DNA from: G963668605 sp963668605
Lineage (GTDB): Bacteria; Acidobacteriota; Terriglobia; Bryobacterales; Bryobacteraceae
DNA: 64,000 bases
Reading direction: 5' to 3'
NCBI GenBank assembly: GCA_963668605.1
Contig: OY764903.1
Location: forward strand, 3,348,001-3,412,000
The notes beneath the pieces were generated by a model that had not been told where the DNA came from, did no database searches, and saw nothing but the letters and a program-made list of their open reading frames with translations. The first letter of the stretch is position 1. The number at the start of each line of letters is the position of its first letter. A program made the translations under genes and the position numbers. Below are positions 16,426 to 24,704 of this stretch, one piece after another.

Positions 16426-18774
16426 GTGCTTCATTTCGGCATCCGAGCGCTGATCGCGCTCGCACTGACGGTTGCGGCCAGTGCGCAACAGCCGGCGGCT
16501 AGTGTCAGCGCAATTGCCATCGATTATCCGACGTCGGGATCGATCTTCCCGCCTGAGTTCCCCGCCCCAACGTTTCTTTGGCGCGATGCCGAAAAGGCCG
16601 CCACCGTGTGGCTCATCGAGATCGCTTTCGCGGGCGGCGCGGCGCCGATCCGAGTGAGAACGGCTGGCGAGCGCATGCGCATCGGCGAGATCGATCCGCG
16701 TTGTGTCTCCCCGGCCAACCGTCCGCCCACGCTCACGCCCGAGCAGGCCGCGGCGCACACCTGGAAGCCCGACGCCGGTGCCTGGACCGCAATCAAACGC
16801 GGCTCCACACAGCAGCCGGCTACGATCACGATCACGGGTTACACCAGCGGCAACCGCAGCGTCTCGCGCGGCCAGATCAAGATCCAGACTTCGACGGATC
16901 CGGTCGGCGCGCCGGTCTTCTATCGCGACGTCCCGCTGATGCCCTCGGAAACCGAGGCGGGAGTGATCAAACCGCTGGCGAAAGCGGCGACACCGCTGAT
17001 CGCCTGGCGTCTTCGTGAAATTGGTGAACCCAACAGCCGCCTATTGATGGAGGGCATCTACAGTTGCGCCAACTGCCATTCGGCGTCGCTCGATGGGAAA
17101 ACGCTGGGCATGGATATTGACGGACCGCAGAACGACAAGGGCCTCTACGCGCTGGCCGCAATCTCGCCACGCATGTCGATCCGCAACGAGGATGTTATCG
17201 CCTGGAGCACGTTTCGGGGCAAGCTCGGCAGCAAGCTCAGAGTCGGTTTCATGTCGCAGGTTTCGCCCGACGGCCACTACGTCGCGACCACGATCAACGA
17301 CTCCGCCGCAGACCAGTCGGACTACCAGCGCCGTAAGCGGCCCGAGGATCTGCTCTCCAACTATTACGTTGCCAACTTCAAGGACTACCGCTTCCTGCAA
17401 GTGTTCTTTCCAACGCGCGGCATCTTGGCCTGGTATGATCGCGCCGGCGGCCTGCTACAACCGCTGCCCGGCGCCGACGACCCGAGCTTCGTGCAGACAA
17501 ATGCGGTCTGGAGTCCCGACGGCCAGTATCTTGTGTTCTCCCGCGCCGAGGCCAAAGACGCCTATCCGCCAGGGGCGCCCCCAGCCGCGCGCGCCAACGA
17601 TGCCAACGAGACGCAGATCCGCTATGACCTGTACCGTATCCCTTTCAACGGAGGTAAGGGCGGCAAGGCGGAAGCGATCCCAGGCGCCTCGCGCAACGGC
17701 ATGAGCAACTCGTTTCCGAAGGTCTCGCCCGACGGCCGCTGGATCGTCTACGTGCAGGCGCGCAACGGCCAACTGATGCGGCCCGACAGCCAGCTCTATA
17801 TCGTGCCGGCGGCGGGCGGAGCGGCGCGGCGCATGCGCTGCAACACGCCGCTGATGAACTCCTGGCACAGCTTCTCGCCGAACGGGCGCTGGCTCGTATT
17901 TTCCTCGAAGAGCCGTTCGCCTTATACGCAGATGTTCCTGACGCATCTCGACGAGGCAGGCAACGACAGTCCGGCGATCCTGATCGAAAACACCACCGCA
18001 GCCAACCGAGCGGTGAACATCCCGGAATTTCTCAATATCGCGCCAGGCGGCCTGCTCAAGATCGACGCACCCGCCACGGAATTTTACCGCGCCGCTGACA
18101 AGGCATCGGAGCTGGTACACGCGGGCCGGCGGGACGCTGCGATTGCCGCTTGGGAGGAGGCGCTGCGGTACGGCCCCGGCGAGGCCATGGCTCACTACAA
18201 TCTCGGCAACGCTCTGGCCGCGGTGGGCCGCGGCGGCGAAGCGATAGCGCATTACGAAAAGGCGCTCGAACTCAGCCCGGGCCACGCCGACGCACTCGAT
18301 AATCTCGGTAACGCGCTGGCCGGCCAGGGCAAATCGGCGGAAGCCATCGCACAATATGAGAAGGCGCTGACGGTGAGCCCCGGCCATGCCAACGCCCTCA
18401 CAAACCTCGGAGTCGCCCTCGCGCGCGAGGGCCAGTTCGACCGTGCGATCGTGCTTTTCCGGCAAGCCATTGAGACCGAACCGAAACACGCTGACGCGCA
18501 CAACAACCTCGGGTTAGCTCTGGCCATGAGCGGCAAAACGGAGGAGGCGATCCCGCATCTCGAGTTGGCCGTCGAGATTACCCAGGGCCGGGATGCGCTG
18601 ATGCTCGACCTCCTGGGCCGCGCATATGCAGGGACCGGCCGCTTTCCGCAAGCGGTTGCGGCGGCACGCCGGGCGCTCGAGGTAGCCGAACGGGAGAACA
18701 ATGGCAAGTTGATTCGCGCATTGCAGGGCCAAATCGCGGCCTACGAATCGCAGGCCCCACTGCCGAACCCGTGA
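16426..18774 (+). CDS. Exported PD40/TPR protein with a CxxCH motif
   Basis: A 782-residue exported protein: signal peptide about 1-20 (ending TVAASAQQ), a beta-rich N-terminal part, a single CANCH haem-c-type motif at about 214-218, then a WD40-like beta-propeller region with repeated SPDG signatures (QVSPDGHYVATT, VWSPDGQYLVFS, KVSPDGRWIVYV, SFSPNGRWLVFS) as in TolB/PD40 proteins. About six tetratricopeptide repeats fill residues 560-775. PD40 and TPR domains mediate protein contacts in the periplasm; the CxxCH suggests a covalently bound haem or a redox role. It stands alone between the tRNA promoter and a convergent CDF gene. The precise function is unknown. Confidence 0.85.
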   Translation: MLHFGIRALIALALTVAASAQQPAASVSAIAIDYPTSGSIFPPEFPAPTFLWRDAEKAATVWLIEIAFAGGAAPIRVRTAGERMRIGEIDPRCVSPANRPPTLTPEQAAAHTWKPDAGAWTAIKRGSTQQPATITITGYTSGNRSVSRGQIKIQTSTDPVGAPVFYRDVPLMPSETEAGVIKPLAKAATPLIAWRLREIGEPNSRLLMEGIYSCANCHSASLDGKTLGMDIDGPQNDKGLYALAAISPRMSIRNEDVIAWSTFRGKLGSKLRVGFMSQVSPDGHYVATTINDSAADQSDYQRRKRPEDLLSNYYVANFKDYRFLQVFFPTRGILAWYDRAGGLLQPLPGADDPSFVQTNAVWSPDGQYLVFSRAEAKDAYPPGAPPAARANDANETQIRYDLYRIPFNGGKGGKAEAIPGASRNGMSNSFPKVSPDGRWIVYVQARNGQLMRPDSQLYIVPAAGGAARRMRCNTPLMNSWHSFSPNGRWLVFSSKSRSPYTQMFLTHLDEAGNDSPAILIENTTAANRAVNIPEFLNIAPGGLLKIDAPATEFYRAADKASELVHAGRRDAAIAAWEEALRYGPGEAMAHYNLGNALAAVGRGGEAIAHYEKALELSPGHADALDNLGNALAGQGKSAEAIAQYEKALTVSPGHANALTNLGVALAREGQFDRAIVLFRQAIETEPKHADAHNNLGLALAMSGKTEEAIPHLELAVEITQGRDALMLDLLGRAYAGTGRFPQAVAAARRALEVAERENNGKLIRALQGQIAAYESQAPLPNP

Positions 18775-18789
18775 CGCTCCGCCCGGCGC

Positions 18790-19707
18790 TCAGCCATTAC
18801 TCGCACTGGCAGGTTCCGGATGCACGGTGACATCGGAGTCCGGCGCCACGGCTTGCACGGCGCGCTCGATCTCTTCCGTCAGCGCGTGTGCGGATTCCAA
18901 TGTCTGCGTGCCATCGACATGGACGTGCATGTCGACGAATAATTGCGCGCCGGAGTAGCGCAAGCGCACCTGGTGGCAATCGACCACGCCCGGCACCGCT
19001 TCCGCAGCCCGACGGATGTTCTGATCCATCCCGGCGGGCGCGCTGTCGAGCAGCGCATGTATCGTCCGGAATCCCAGCTCGCCGCAAATCCAGATCACGA
19101 TGAGCGCGACGAACAGGGCCGCCACCGAGTCGGCGTAGCGCAGCCATCCCCAGGCCGGCACCCAGTCGCTGAGTTTCACGCAAAACAAGCCGAAGAGCAC
19201 CACTGAAGAGCTCCAGACATCCGTGCTAAAGTGCAGCGCGTCCGCTTCGAGGGCCTGGCTGTTATACTTCTTCGCCGTGCGCATCAGCATCCGCGATCGC
19301 GATATATCCACGACGATCGAGATGATAATCACGGCAAAGGCCCAGACATTCAGTTCGATCTCCACTTTGCCGGAACGCAGCCGGCCCACCGCGCCGTAAA
19401 CGATCCAGACACAGGTGCCCAACAGCAGTAGCGTCTCGAACAAGGCCGAAAGGCTCTCCACTTTCCCGTGCCCGTAGAGATGCTCGCGGTCAGCGGGCTT
19501 GCTCGACAACCGCACGGAAACCAGCGTGATCACGGCCGCGACGAGATCGAGAGCCGAATGCGCGGCCTCCGCCAGGATGCCCAGGCTGCCCGTTGTGATG
19601 CCGACCACAATCTTGAGAGTCGTTAGCACCATTGCGGCCAGCACGGAACTGGCGGCGGCCCCGCGTTTCTCGTTGTCGGCGATGAGTTGCTTTGCTTGAT
19701 CCGGCAT
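18790..19707 (-). CDS. Cation diffusion facilitator family transporter
   Basis: A 305-residue CDF antiporter exporting divalent metals (typically Zn, Fe, Co or Cd) in exchange for protons. Six membrane helices occupy about residues 18-215; the metal site of helix 2 reads HSALD (H50, D54), the HxxxD form usual for zinc transporters. EHLYGHGKVESLSALFET follows, and the cytoplasmic C-terminal domain contains HQVRLRYSGAQLFVDMHVHV. Start MPDQAKQLIADNEKRGAA. It lies 28 bp downstream of the sugar transferase on the same strand, with no evident functional link. Confidence 0.93.
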   Translation of the reverse strand: MPDQAKQLIADNEKRGAAASSVLAAMVLTTLKIVVGITTGSLGILAEAAHSALDLVAAVITLVSVRLSSKPADREHLYGHGKVESLSALFETLLLLGTCVWIVYGAVGRLRSGKVEIELNVWAFAVIIISIVVDISRSRMLMRTAKKYNSQALEADALHFSTDVWSSSVVLFGLFCVKLSDWVPAWGWLRYADSVAALFVALIVIWICGELGFRTIHALLDSAPAGMDQNIRRAAEAVPGVVDCHQVRLRYSGAQLFVDMHVHVDGTQTLESAHALTEEIERAVQAVAPDSDVTVHPEPASASNG

Positions 19708-19735
19708 GGAACACTCCTTAAGCTGCTGCCCTGCG

Positions 19736-21124
19736 CTACTGTGCGCCGCGGCTCAGCAACATTACTTTTAAAGTATGAAAAATGATGTAGCCGTCGAGCG
19801 ACGGGGACAGGTTCTTGACGTAGTAGAGGTCGTACTCAAGCTTGGTGATCGTGTCTTCGAGCGTATCGCCGTACTTGTGGTTGATCTGCGCCCAGCCTGT
19901 AATGCCGGGTTTTACGCAGTGGCGCTGCTGGTAATACGGGATCTTTTCGCTCAAGGTCCGGACGAATTCGGGCCGCTCCGGCCTGGGTCCGACGATGGAC
20001 ATATCGCCGCGCAGCACGTTAAAAAACTGCGGCATCTCGTCGAGACGCAAACGGCGCAGCCAGCGCCCGAGCGGCGTAACGCGGGGATCGTCTTTCACCG
20101 CCCAGACCGCACCTGTGTGCTCCTCGGCGTCTTCGCGCATGGAGCGCAATTTGTAGAGCACGAACGGCGCGCCGTTCAATCCCACGCGGGTCTGCCTGTA
20201 GAGGATCGGCCCCTTTGATGTCAGCTTCACCAGCAGACCGGCGATCAGCATCAGCGGAATCGCGACAACGAGCGCGCCCGCAGTGATCAGCAGCGAGTAG
20301 AGGTCTTGAAACATCACACTCCAGCGGCCGGGATCGAGAGCGTTAGAAAAAATCAGTTGCGACGGCCGCAGTTCCTTAGTGCAGACGCGCGAATAGGCTA
20401 CCTCGTACAGGCTGCCCACTTCTTGCACCTGCATGCCCGCCAGTCGCAGGTCCAGCAGAGCCTGTATCGGCATCTGGTTGCGGCGATCCGGCATGCCAAC
20501 CACAATCCGATCCGGCTTTAGCTCTCCGGCGATACGCTTGAGGTCCTCAAAAGTTCCCAGATACGGGATCACGGGATTACTGTCAGGCCACTCCCGCTCA
20601 TCCAGATAGCCTATGCTCCTCAAACCCAGTTCGGGATGCTCGTGGATTCGTCCGGCAATCTGTTGTACCACCCGCGAAAGGCCGACATAGAGCACTCTGT
20701 CCATACCGAAGGCGCGCATCGCGAACGTGGAGTAAAACATGCGCCACGACGGAACCAGAATCAAGCTCAGCAGGCAACCCGCCATCATCGTCCAGCGCGG
20801 GAGCATCCAGTCCCGGTCGAGGTAGCTCAACAGAGCCTGTACAAGAAACGCCGCGCCGATGGCGAGGCAGAACTGCTGGATCAATTCGATGTTGGAGCGG
20901 ATCCGGAAGCGGGTGTAGAGGTCGTTGAAGTACAGGCCAATGAGAATGCTCAGGACGACGAGTCCAATCCGTTCAATGCCCCCGTCGCTAAACAGGAAAA
21001 TGTACGGGTCTGCCACCAATACGATGTAGCATCCCACGACGAAGCTGAAGAGCAACAGGATCGTGTCCGAGATGAGCAGCGCGAGCACGCTAGCCGGTAT
21101 AAAAACTCGAAAGATCCGGATCAT
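19736..21124 (-). CDS. Polyprenyl-phosphate sugar-1-phosphate transferase
   Basis: This 462-residue enzyme should start exopolysaccharide repeat units by moving a sugar-1-phosphate onto undecaprenyl phosphate. It has membrane helices in the first 115 residues, a CoA-binding-like Rossmann segment (about 130-250), a further helix near 275, and the catalytic bacterial sugar transferase domain with LYKLRSMREDAEEH, RWLRRLRLDEMPQFFNVLRG and DMSIVGPRPERPEF. This order is that of the WbaP/EpsB-type family, including forms linked to PEP-CTERM loci. No other polysaccharide genes lie nearby, so it is an orphan initiator in this window. Confidence 0.93.
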   Translation of the reverse strand: MIRIFRVFIPASVLALLISDTILLLFSFVVGCYIVLVADPYIFLFSDGGIERIGLVVLSILIGLYFNDLYTRFRIRSNIELIQQFCLAIGAAFLVQALLSYLDRDWMLPRWTMMAGCLLSLILVPSWRMFYSTFAMRAFGMDRVLYVGLSRVVQQIAGRIHEHPELGLRSIGYLDEREWPDSNPVIPYLGTFEDLKRIAGELKPDRIVVGMPDRRNQMPIQALLDLRLAGMQVQEVGSLYEVAYSRVCTKELRPSQLIFSNALDPGRWSVMFQDLYSLLITAGALVVAIPLMLIAGLLVKLTSKGPILYRQTRVGLNGAPFVLYKLRSMREDAEEHTGAVWAVKDDPRVTPLGRWLRRLRLDEMPQFFNVLRGDMSIVGPRPERPEFVRTLSEKIPYYQQRHCVKPGITGWAQINHKYGDTLEDTITKLEYDLYYVKNLSPSLDGYIIFHTLKVMLLSRGAQ

Positions 21125-21513
21125 TGAATCGTCAAAGCGGCGACACCACCCGCGCGACTATCCGTTGAGTCTACCACGCGGGTCTGTCCGCACTCAACGC
21201 AACGGGCGGCAGCGTTTTTCTTACCAGCCACCGCGAAGCCTTCGATGGCGCAACCCTACACTCCGTACCGCGGCAGCACGATCGAATCATTCGTGAAGAA
21301 CGAATGTTCCCAAACGCACCCTCGTACAGTTCGGCACCGAATCGTCCAACCTTTGAAACCACGCCTCCTTCACCAGCATCAATACCATTGTGCACTTCCA
21401 TCACGACAGAAATCCGGCACGGAACGCGTCCTCAAGTTCGAGTTCAGACTGTTGTTTTGTCCGTTAGCCGCAGGGTACGCCTCTGAAGCTTCTGGTCGAA
21501 CCTTTCACGTCGC
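21125..21513. other. Intergenic region upstream of the isc promoter
   Basis: This stretch separates the divergent sugar transferase and isc operon. I see no convincing gene; the 60-90 codon frames here lack family features. The GC content drops somewhat toward the right end, near the isc promoter. Confidence 0.5.
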
Positions 21514-21542
21514 TTGACGAGCTTTTCCAATCGCAGTATAGT
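21514..21542 (+). promoter_or_regulatory. isc operon promoter
   Basis: TTGACG (21514-21519) and TATAGT (21537-21542) are spaced by exactly 17 nt, a near-consensus sigma70 promoter. It ends 33 nt upstream of the iscR ATG, so the start site should be near 21549, overlapping the IscR-like palindrome. Confidence 0.8.
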
Positions 21543-21550
21543 GGATGTAG

Positions 21551-21563
21551 GACTGATTCAGTC
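21551..21563 (+). promoter_or_regulatory. IscR type 1-like operator
   Basis: The 13-nt palindrome GACTGATTCAGTC matches the core GACTRWWWYAGTC of the E. coli IscR type 1 site at every position, and is followed by TGATAT, partly matching the consensus right flank. It lies at about +2 to +15 relative to the inferred start, ideal for repression by holo-IscR. Autoregulation is inferred by analogy. Confidence 0.75.
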
Positions 21564-21575
21564 TGATATCGCCCT

Positions 21576-22058
21576 ATGTTGAAATTAACCAAAAAAGCCG
21601 ACTACGGCCTGATCGCCCTCAAGCATCTCGCCGTGATCGAACATGGGGCCAGCGCCAGCGCGAAGGAGATCGCCGAAACCTATGGCATTCCGCTGCCGCT
21701 GTTATCGAAGATCTTACAGAAGCTGGCGCGGACTGGTTTCCTGCAATCCGAGCACGGGACGAATGGCGGTTACCGGCTGGCACGGGCGGCCTCGACGATC
21801 AACACGCTGGAAGTAATCCGTTCGATCGACGGCCCGATCATTCTGACGCACTGCTTCACGGATCATCTGAATTGCGGGCTCTCCGGCAAGTGTACAGTGC
21901 GGGAACCGCTGCGAAAAGTCCATGAGGGTATTTTGCAGATTTTGGCGAATACGACGATTCAGGATTTGTGCGTAGAGCCTGCGGAAAGCGATGCCTGCCG
22001 CAACGGCGAGCGGCTGCACAATGTCGCAATTTCGCGAGCGATTCTGAGTGCTGTGTGA
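21576..22058 (+). CDS. iscR: Rrf2-family Fe-S cluster regulator IscR
   Basis: A 160-residue Rrf2 protein. The winged helix covers about 1-85 (LTKKADYGLIALKHLAV, then SEHGTNGGYRLAR in the wing). Three cysteines, C93, C100 and C106 (HCFTDHLNCGLSGKC), are placed to ligate a [2Fe-2S] cluster as in IscR. It is the first gene of the isc operon, 14 nt before iscS, directly behind a promoter carrying an IscR type 1-like palindrome, so negative autoregulation by the holo form is likely. Cysteine spacing (x6, x5) is close to but not identical with that of E. coli IscR (x5, x5). Confidence 0.92.
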   Translation: MLKLTKKADYGLIALKHLAVIEHGASASAKEIAETYGIPLPLLSKILQKLARTGFLQSEHGTNGGYRLARAASTINTLEVIRSIDGPIILTHCFTDHLNCGLSGKCTVREPLRKVHEGILQILANTTIQDLCVEPAESDACRNGERLHNVAISRAILSAV

Positions 22059-22071
22059 GGAACTTTATCCA

Positions 22072-23286
22072 ATGAACTTTCCGATTTATCTTGATAATCA
22101 CGCTACGACGCCGATGGACCCGCGCGTCCTGGAGGCGATGCTGCCTTACTTCACGAAGTACTTTGGCAATGCGGCCAGCCGCAACCACAGCTTCGGATGG
22201 GAAGCAGAGGAGGCCGTCGAAAAGGCCCGCAAGCAAGTAGCGGAGTTGATCGGCGCGAGCCCGAAAGAGATCGTCTTCACCAGCGGCGCGACGGAGTCGA
22301 ACAACCTCGCGATCAAGGGCGTCGCCGAGATGTACGCCGAGCGCGGCAACCACATCATCACGGTGGCCACCGAGCACAAGGCCGTGCTCGATACGTGCAA
22401 GAAGCTCGAAAAGCACGGCTACCGCGTGACATACCTGCCGGTGAAGCAGGACGGGTTGATCGACCTCGACATGCTCAATGACGCGATCACCGACAAGACC
22501 ATCCTGATCAGCGTGATGTATGCGAACAACGAGATCGGCGTCCTCCAGCCGATCGCCGAGATCGGCAAACTCGCCCGAGAACGCGGCGTGCTGCTGCATA
22601 CCGATGGCGTGCAAGCCGCCGGCAAGGTTCCGGTCCATGTGATCCGGGACAACATCGACCTGATGTCGCTCACCGCGCATAAAATCTACGGGCCGAAAGG
22701 CGCGGGCGCGCTCTATGTGCGCCGCAAGAACCCGCGCGTGCAGATTACGGCACAGATGGACGGCGGCGGGCACGAACGCGGAATGCGCTCCGGAACGCTG
22801 AACGTCCCTGGGATAGTGGGTCTCGGCGCGGCCTGCGCGCTCTCGCAGCAGGAGATGGCGGAAGAGTCCGTACGCTTGCGGGCGCTGCGCGACAGGCTGC
22901 GTGCGAAGCTCGAAAGCGAGCTGGACGAAGTCTATGTCAACGGCAGCATGGAACACCGCCTGCCGCACAGCCTGAACATCAGCTTCGCCTTCGTCGAGGG
23001 CGAGTCGCTGCTGATGGGCATCAACGAGATTGCGGTTTCAAGCGGCTCGGCGTGCACCTCGGCCACGCTCGAACCAAGCTATGTTCTAAAGGCGCTCGGC
23101 GCTGGTGACGATTTGGCGCACTCCTCGATCCGCTTCGGGATCGGCCGTTTCAATACCGAAGAAGAGATCGACTATGTCGGCGGCAAGGTTGTGGAAGTAG
23201 TGAGGAAGTTGAGGGAGCTTTCCCCGCTCTGGGACATGCATAAGGAAGGCATCGACCTCAGCAAGGTGCAGTGGACGGCGCATTAA
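22072..23286 (+). CDS. iscS: Cysteine desulfurase IscS
   Basis: IscS is a PLP enzyme that removes sulfur from L-cysteine and passes it as a persulfide to IscU. The 404 residues begin MNFPIYLDNHATTPMDPRVL. They include TEHKAVLDT (PLP-stacking histidine), the PLP lysine in LTAHKIYGPKG and the active-site loop SSGSACTSATLEPSYV, with the catalytic cysteine at residue 328, the same number as in E. coli. The ATG at 22072 is preferred: an in-frame upstream start would overlap iscR and add residues not seen in the family. Confidence 0.98.
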   Translation: MNFPIYLDNHATTPMDPRVLEAMLPYFTKYFGNAASRNHSFGWEAEEAVEKARKQVAELIGASPKEIVFTSGATESNNLAIKGVAEMYAERGNHIITVATEHKAVLDTCKKLEKHGYRVTYLPVKQDGLIDLDMLNDAITDKTILISVMYANNEIGVLQPIAEIGKLARERGVLLHTDGVQAAGKVPVHVIRDNIDLMSLTAHKIYGPKGAGALYVRRKNPRVQITAQMDGGGHERGMRSGTLNVPGIVGLGAACALSQQEMAEESVRLRALRDRLRAKLESELDEVYVNGSMEHRLPHSLNISFAFVEGESLLMGINEIAVSSGSACTSATLEPSYVLKALGAGDDLAHSSIRFGIGRFNTEEEIDYVGGKVVEVVRKLRELSPLWDMHKEGIDLSKVQWTAH

Positions 23287-23316
23287 AAGGGGCTTGATTC
23301 GCGAAAGGAAACTGGG

Positions 23317-23724
23317 ATGGCGTATTCAAACAAGGTTCTCGATCATTACAACAATCCGCGTAACGTAGGCGCGCTCGACAAGAACGATCCGAACGTCGGC
23401 ACGGGCATGGTGGGAGCGCCCGAGTGCGGCGACGTAATGAAACTGCAACTCAAGGTCGATCCGGCCAGCGGCGTCATTGAAGACGCCAAATTCAAGACCT
23501 TCGGTTGCGGCAGCGCGATCGCAAGCTCGTCGCTCGCCACCGAATGGCTCAAGGGCAAGACGGTCGATGAGGCGCTCGAAATCAAGAACACGGACATCGT
23601 CAACGAGCTGAGCTTGCCGCCGGTGAAGATCCATTGTTCGGTACTGGCCGAAGATGCAATTAAGGCGGCGATCGGCGACTACAAGAAGAAGCAGGAACAG
23701 CCCGCCGTTCAAGCTGTATCCTGA
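23317..23724 (+). CDS. iscU: Fe-S cluster scaffold protein IscU
   Basis: This is the scaffold on which [2Fe-2S] and [4Fe-4S] clusters are assembled. All functional residues are visible: C37 and D39 (GAPECGDVMKL), C64 (TFGCGSAIASSS) and C107 (IHCSVLAEDA), plus the LPPVK motif at 100-104 that HscA recognises. At 135 residues it is slightly longer than E. coli IscU because of a KKKQEQPAVQAVS tail. Start ATG follows GAAAGGAAA. It lies between iscS and iscA in the standard order. Confidence 0.98.
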   Translation: MAYSNKVLDHYNNPRNVGALDKNDPNVGTGMVGAPECGDVMKLQLKVDPASGVIEDAKFKTFGCGSAIASSSLATEWLKGKTVDEALEIKNTDIVNELSLPPVKIHCSVLAEDAIKAAIGDYKKKQEQPAVQAVS

Positions 23725-23742
23725 AAGATAAGTGAGGAGAGC

Positions 23743-24066
23743 ATGATCACAGTCACGCCCAAGGCAGTGCAGAAAATCAGGGAGGCTTTCGCCCGCGAGG
23801 GCGTGGAGGGCGGCGGCCTCCGCCTCGGCGTGCTCGGCGGTGGATGTTCCGGCTTGAGCTACCAATTCAAATATGACGCGAAGCAGCGGCCGACGGACCA
23901 GGTCTATGAGTTCGACGGAATCCAGGTCTTTGTGGATCCGAAAAGTCTGGTCTTTCTGGAAGGCATGACGCTCGACTACAAAGAGTCGCTGATGTATTCC
24001 GGCTTCGCGTTCGAGAACCCGCACGCAACCAAGAGTTGCGGCTGCGGCACTTCGTTCTCGGCATGA
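23743..24066 (+). CDS. iscA: A-type Fe-S carrier protein IscA
   Basis: A 107-residue A-type carrier that holds iron or clusters for transfer to apoproteins. The three ligand cysteines are C35 (GGGCSGLSYQF) and C99/C101 (KSCGCGTSFS), the diagnostic HesB/IscA pattern. It follows iscU by 18 nt in the operon. Confidence 0.96.
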   Translation: MITVTPKAVQKIREAFAREGVEGGGLRLGVLGGGCSGLSYQFKYDAKQRPTDQVYEFDGIQVFVDPKSLVFLEGMTLDYKESLMYSGFAFENPHATKSCGCGTSFSA

Positions 24067-24079
24067 TGGTTCTAGATTG

Positions 24080-24694
24080 ATGGACACCTGTTGGCAGTGC
24101 GGCAACGCCTACGATCAATCTTTATTCTGCAAGCTTTGCAACGCCCTGCAGAGGCCCACTCCGGATTACTATCGCTTCTTTGGCCTTCCAAAGCGCCTCG
24201 CGATTGACGGCCGCGAATTGCAGAAGCGCTTTTATGACATGAGCCGCATTCTGCATCCGGACCGCTTCCTGCGCCGCGCACCGACCGAGCGCCAGTACTC
24301 GCTCGAAGCAACTGCGATTCTGAACGATGCCTATCGCGTTCTGCGCGATCCTGTCTCGCGCGCCGAATACGTGCTCACGGAAAACGGCTTTGATATCGGC
24401 GAGCAGCGCTCCAAAGACGTGCCTCCGGAGTTACTGGAAGAGGTCTTCGAACTGAACATGGCCCTCGAAGAGCTGCGCTCGGGCGATAGCGGAGCGCGGC
24501 CGCAACTCGAAGAGGCGCGCAGCCGCTTCTTGGCCCTGCGCACCGCGATCGACGGCGAACTGCAGCAGCTTTTCGAAAAGTACGACGCTGGCGGAGATCG
24601 CGCCGTGCTCGCTCAAATCCGTGGCATTCTGAACCGCCGCAACTACATCCGTAACCTGGTAGGCGAAGTAGAGAAGCACCTCATCGAAGAGTAG
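24080..24694 (+). CDS. hscB: Co-chaperone HscB with N-terminal tetracysteine domain
   Basis: HscB is the J-protein that brings IscU to HscA and stimulates its ATPase. The J-domain has the HPD motif at about 59-61 (RILHPDRF) and NDAYRVLRDPVSRAEYVL; the C-terminal helical bundle is the IscU-binding region. Unlike E. coli HscB it starts with a tetracysteine head, C4-x2-C7 and C17-x2-C20 (MDTCWQCGNAYDQSLFCKLC), followed by NALQRPTPDYYRFFGL, closely resembling the head of human HSCB. The ATG at 24080 is chosen over the TTG just before it. It lies 13 nt after iscA. Confidence 0.95.
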   Translation: MDTCWQCGNAYDQSLFCKLCNALQRPTPDYYRFFGLPKRLAIDGRELQKRFYDMSRILHPDRFLRRAPTERQYSLEATAILNDAYRVLRDPVSRAEYVLTENGFDIGEQRSKDVPPELLEEVFELNMALEELRSGDSGARPQLEEARSRFLALRTAIDGELQQLFEKYDAGGDRAVLAQIRGILNRRNYIRNLVGEVEKHLIEE

Positions 24695-24704
24695 AAGAGT
24701 ACTA

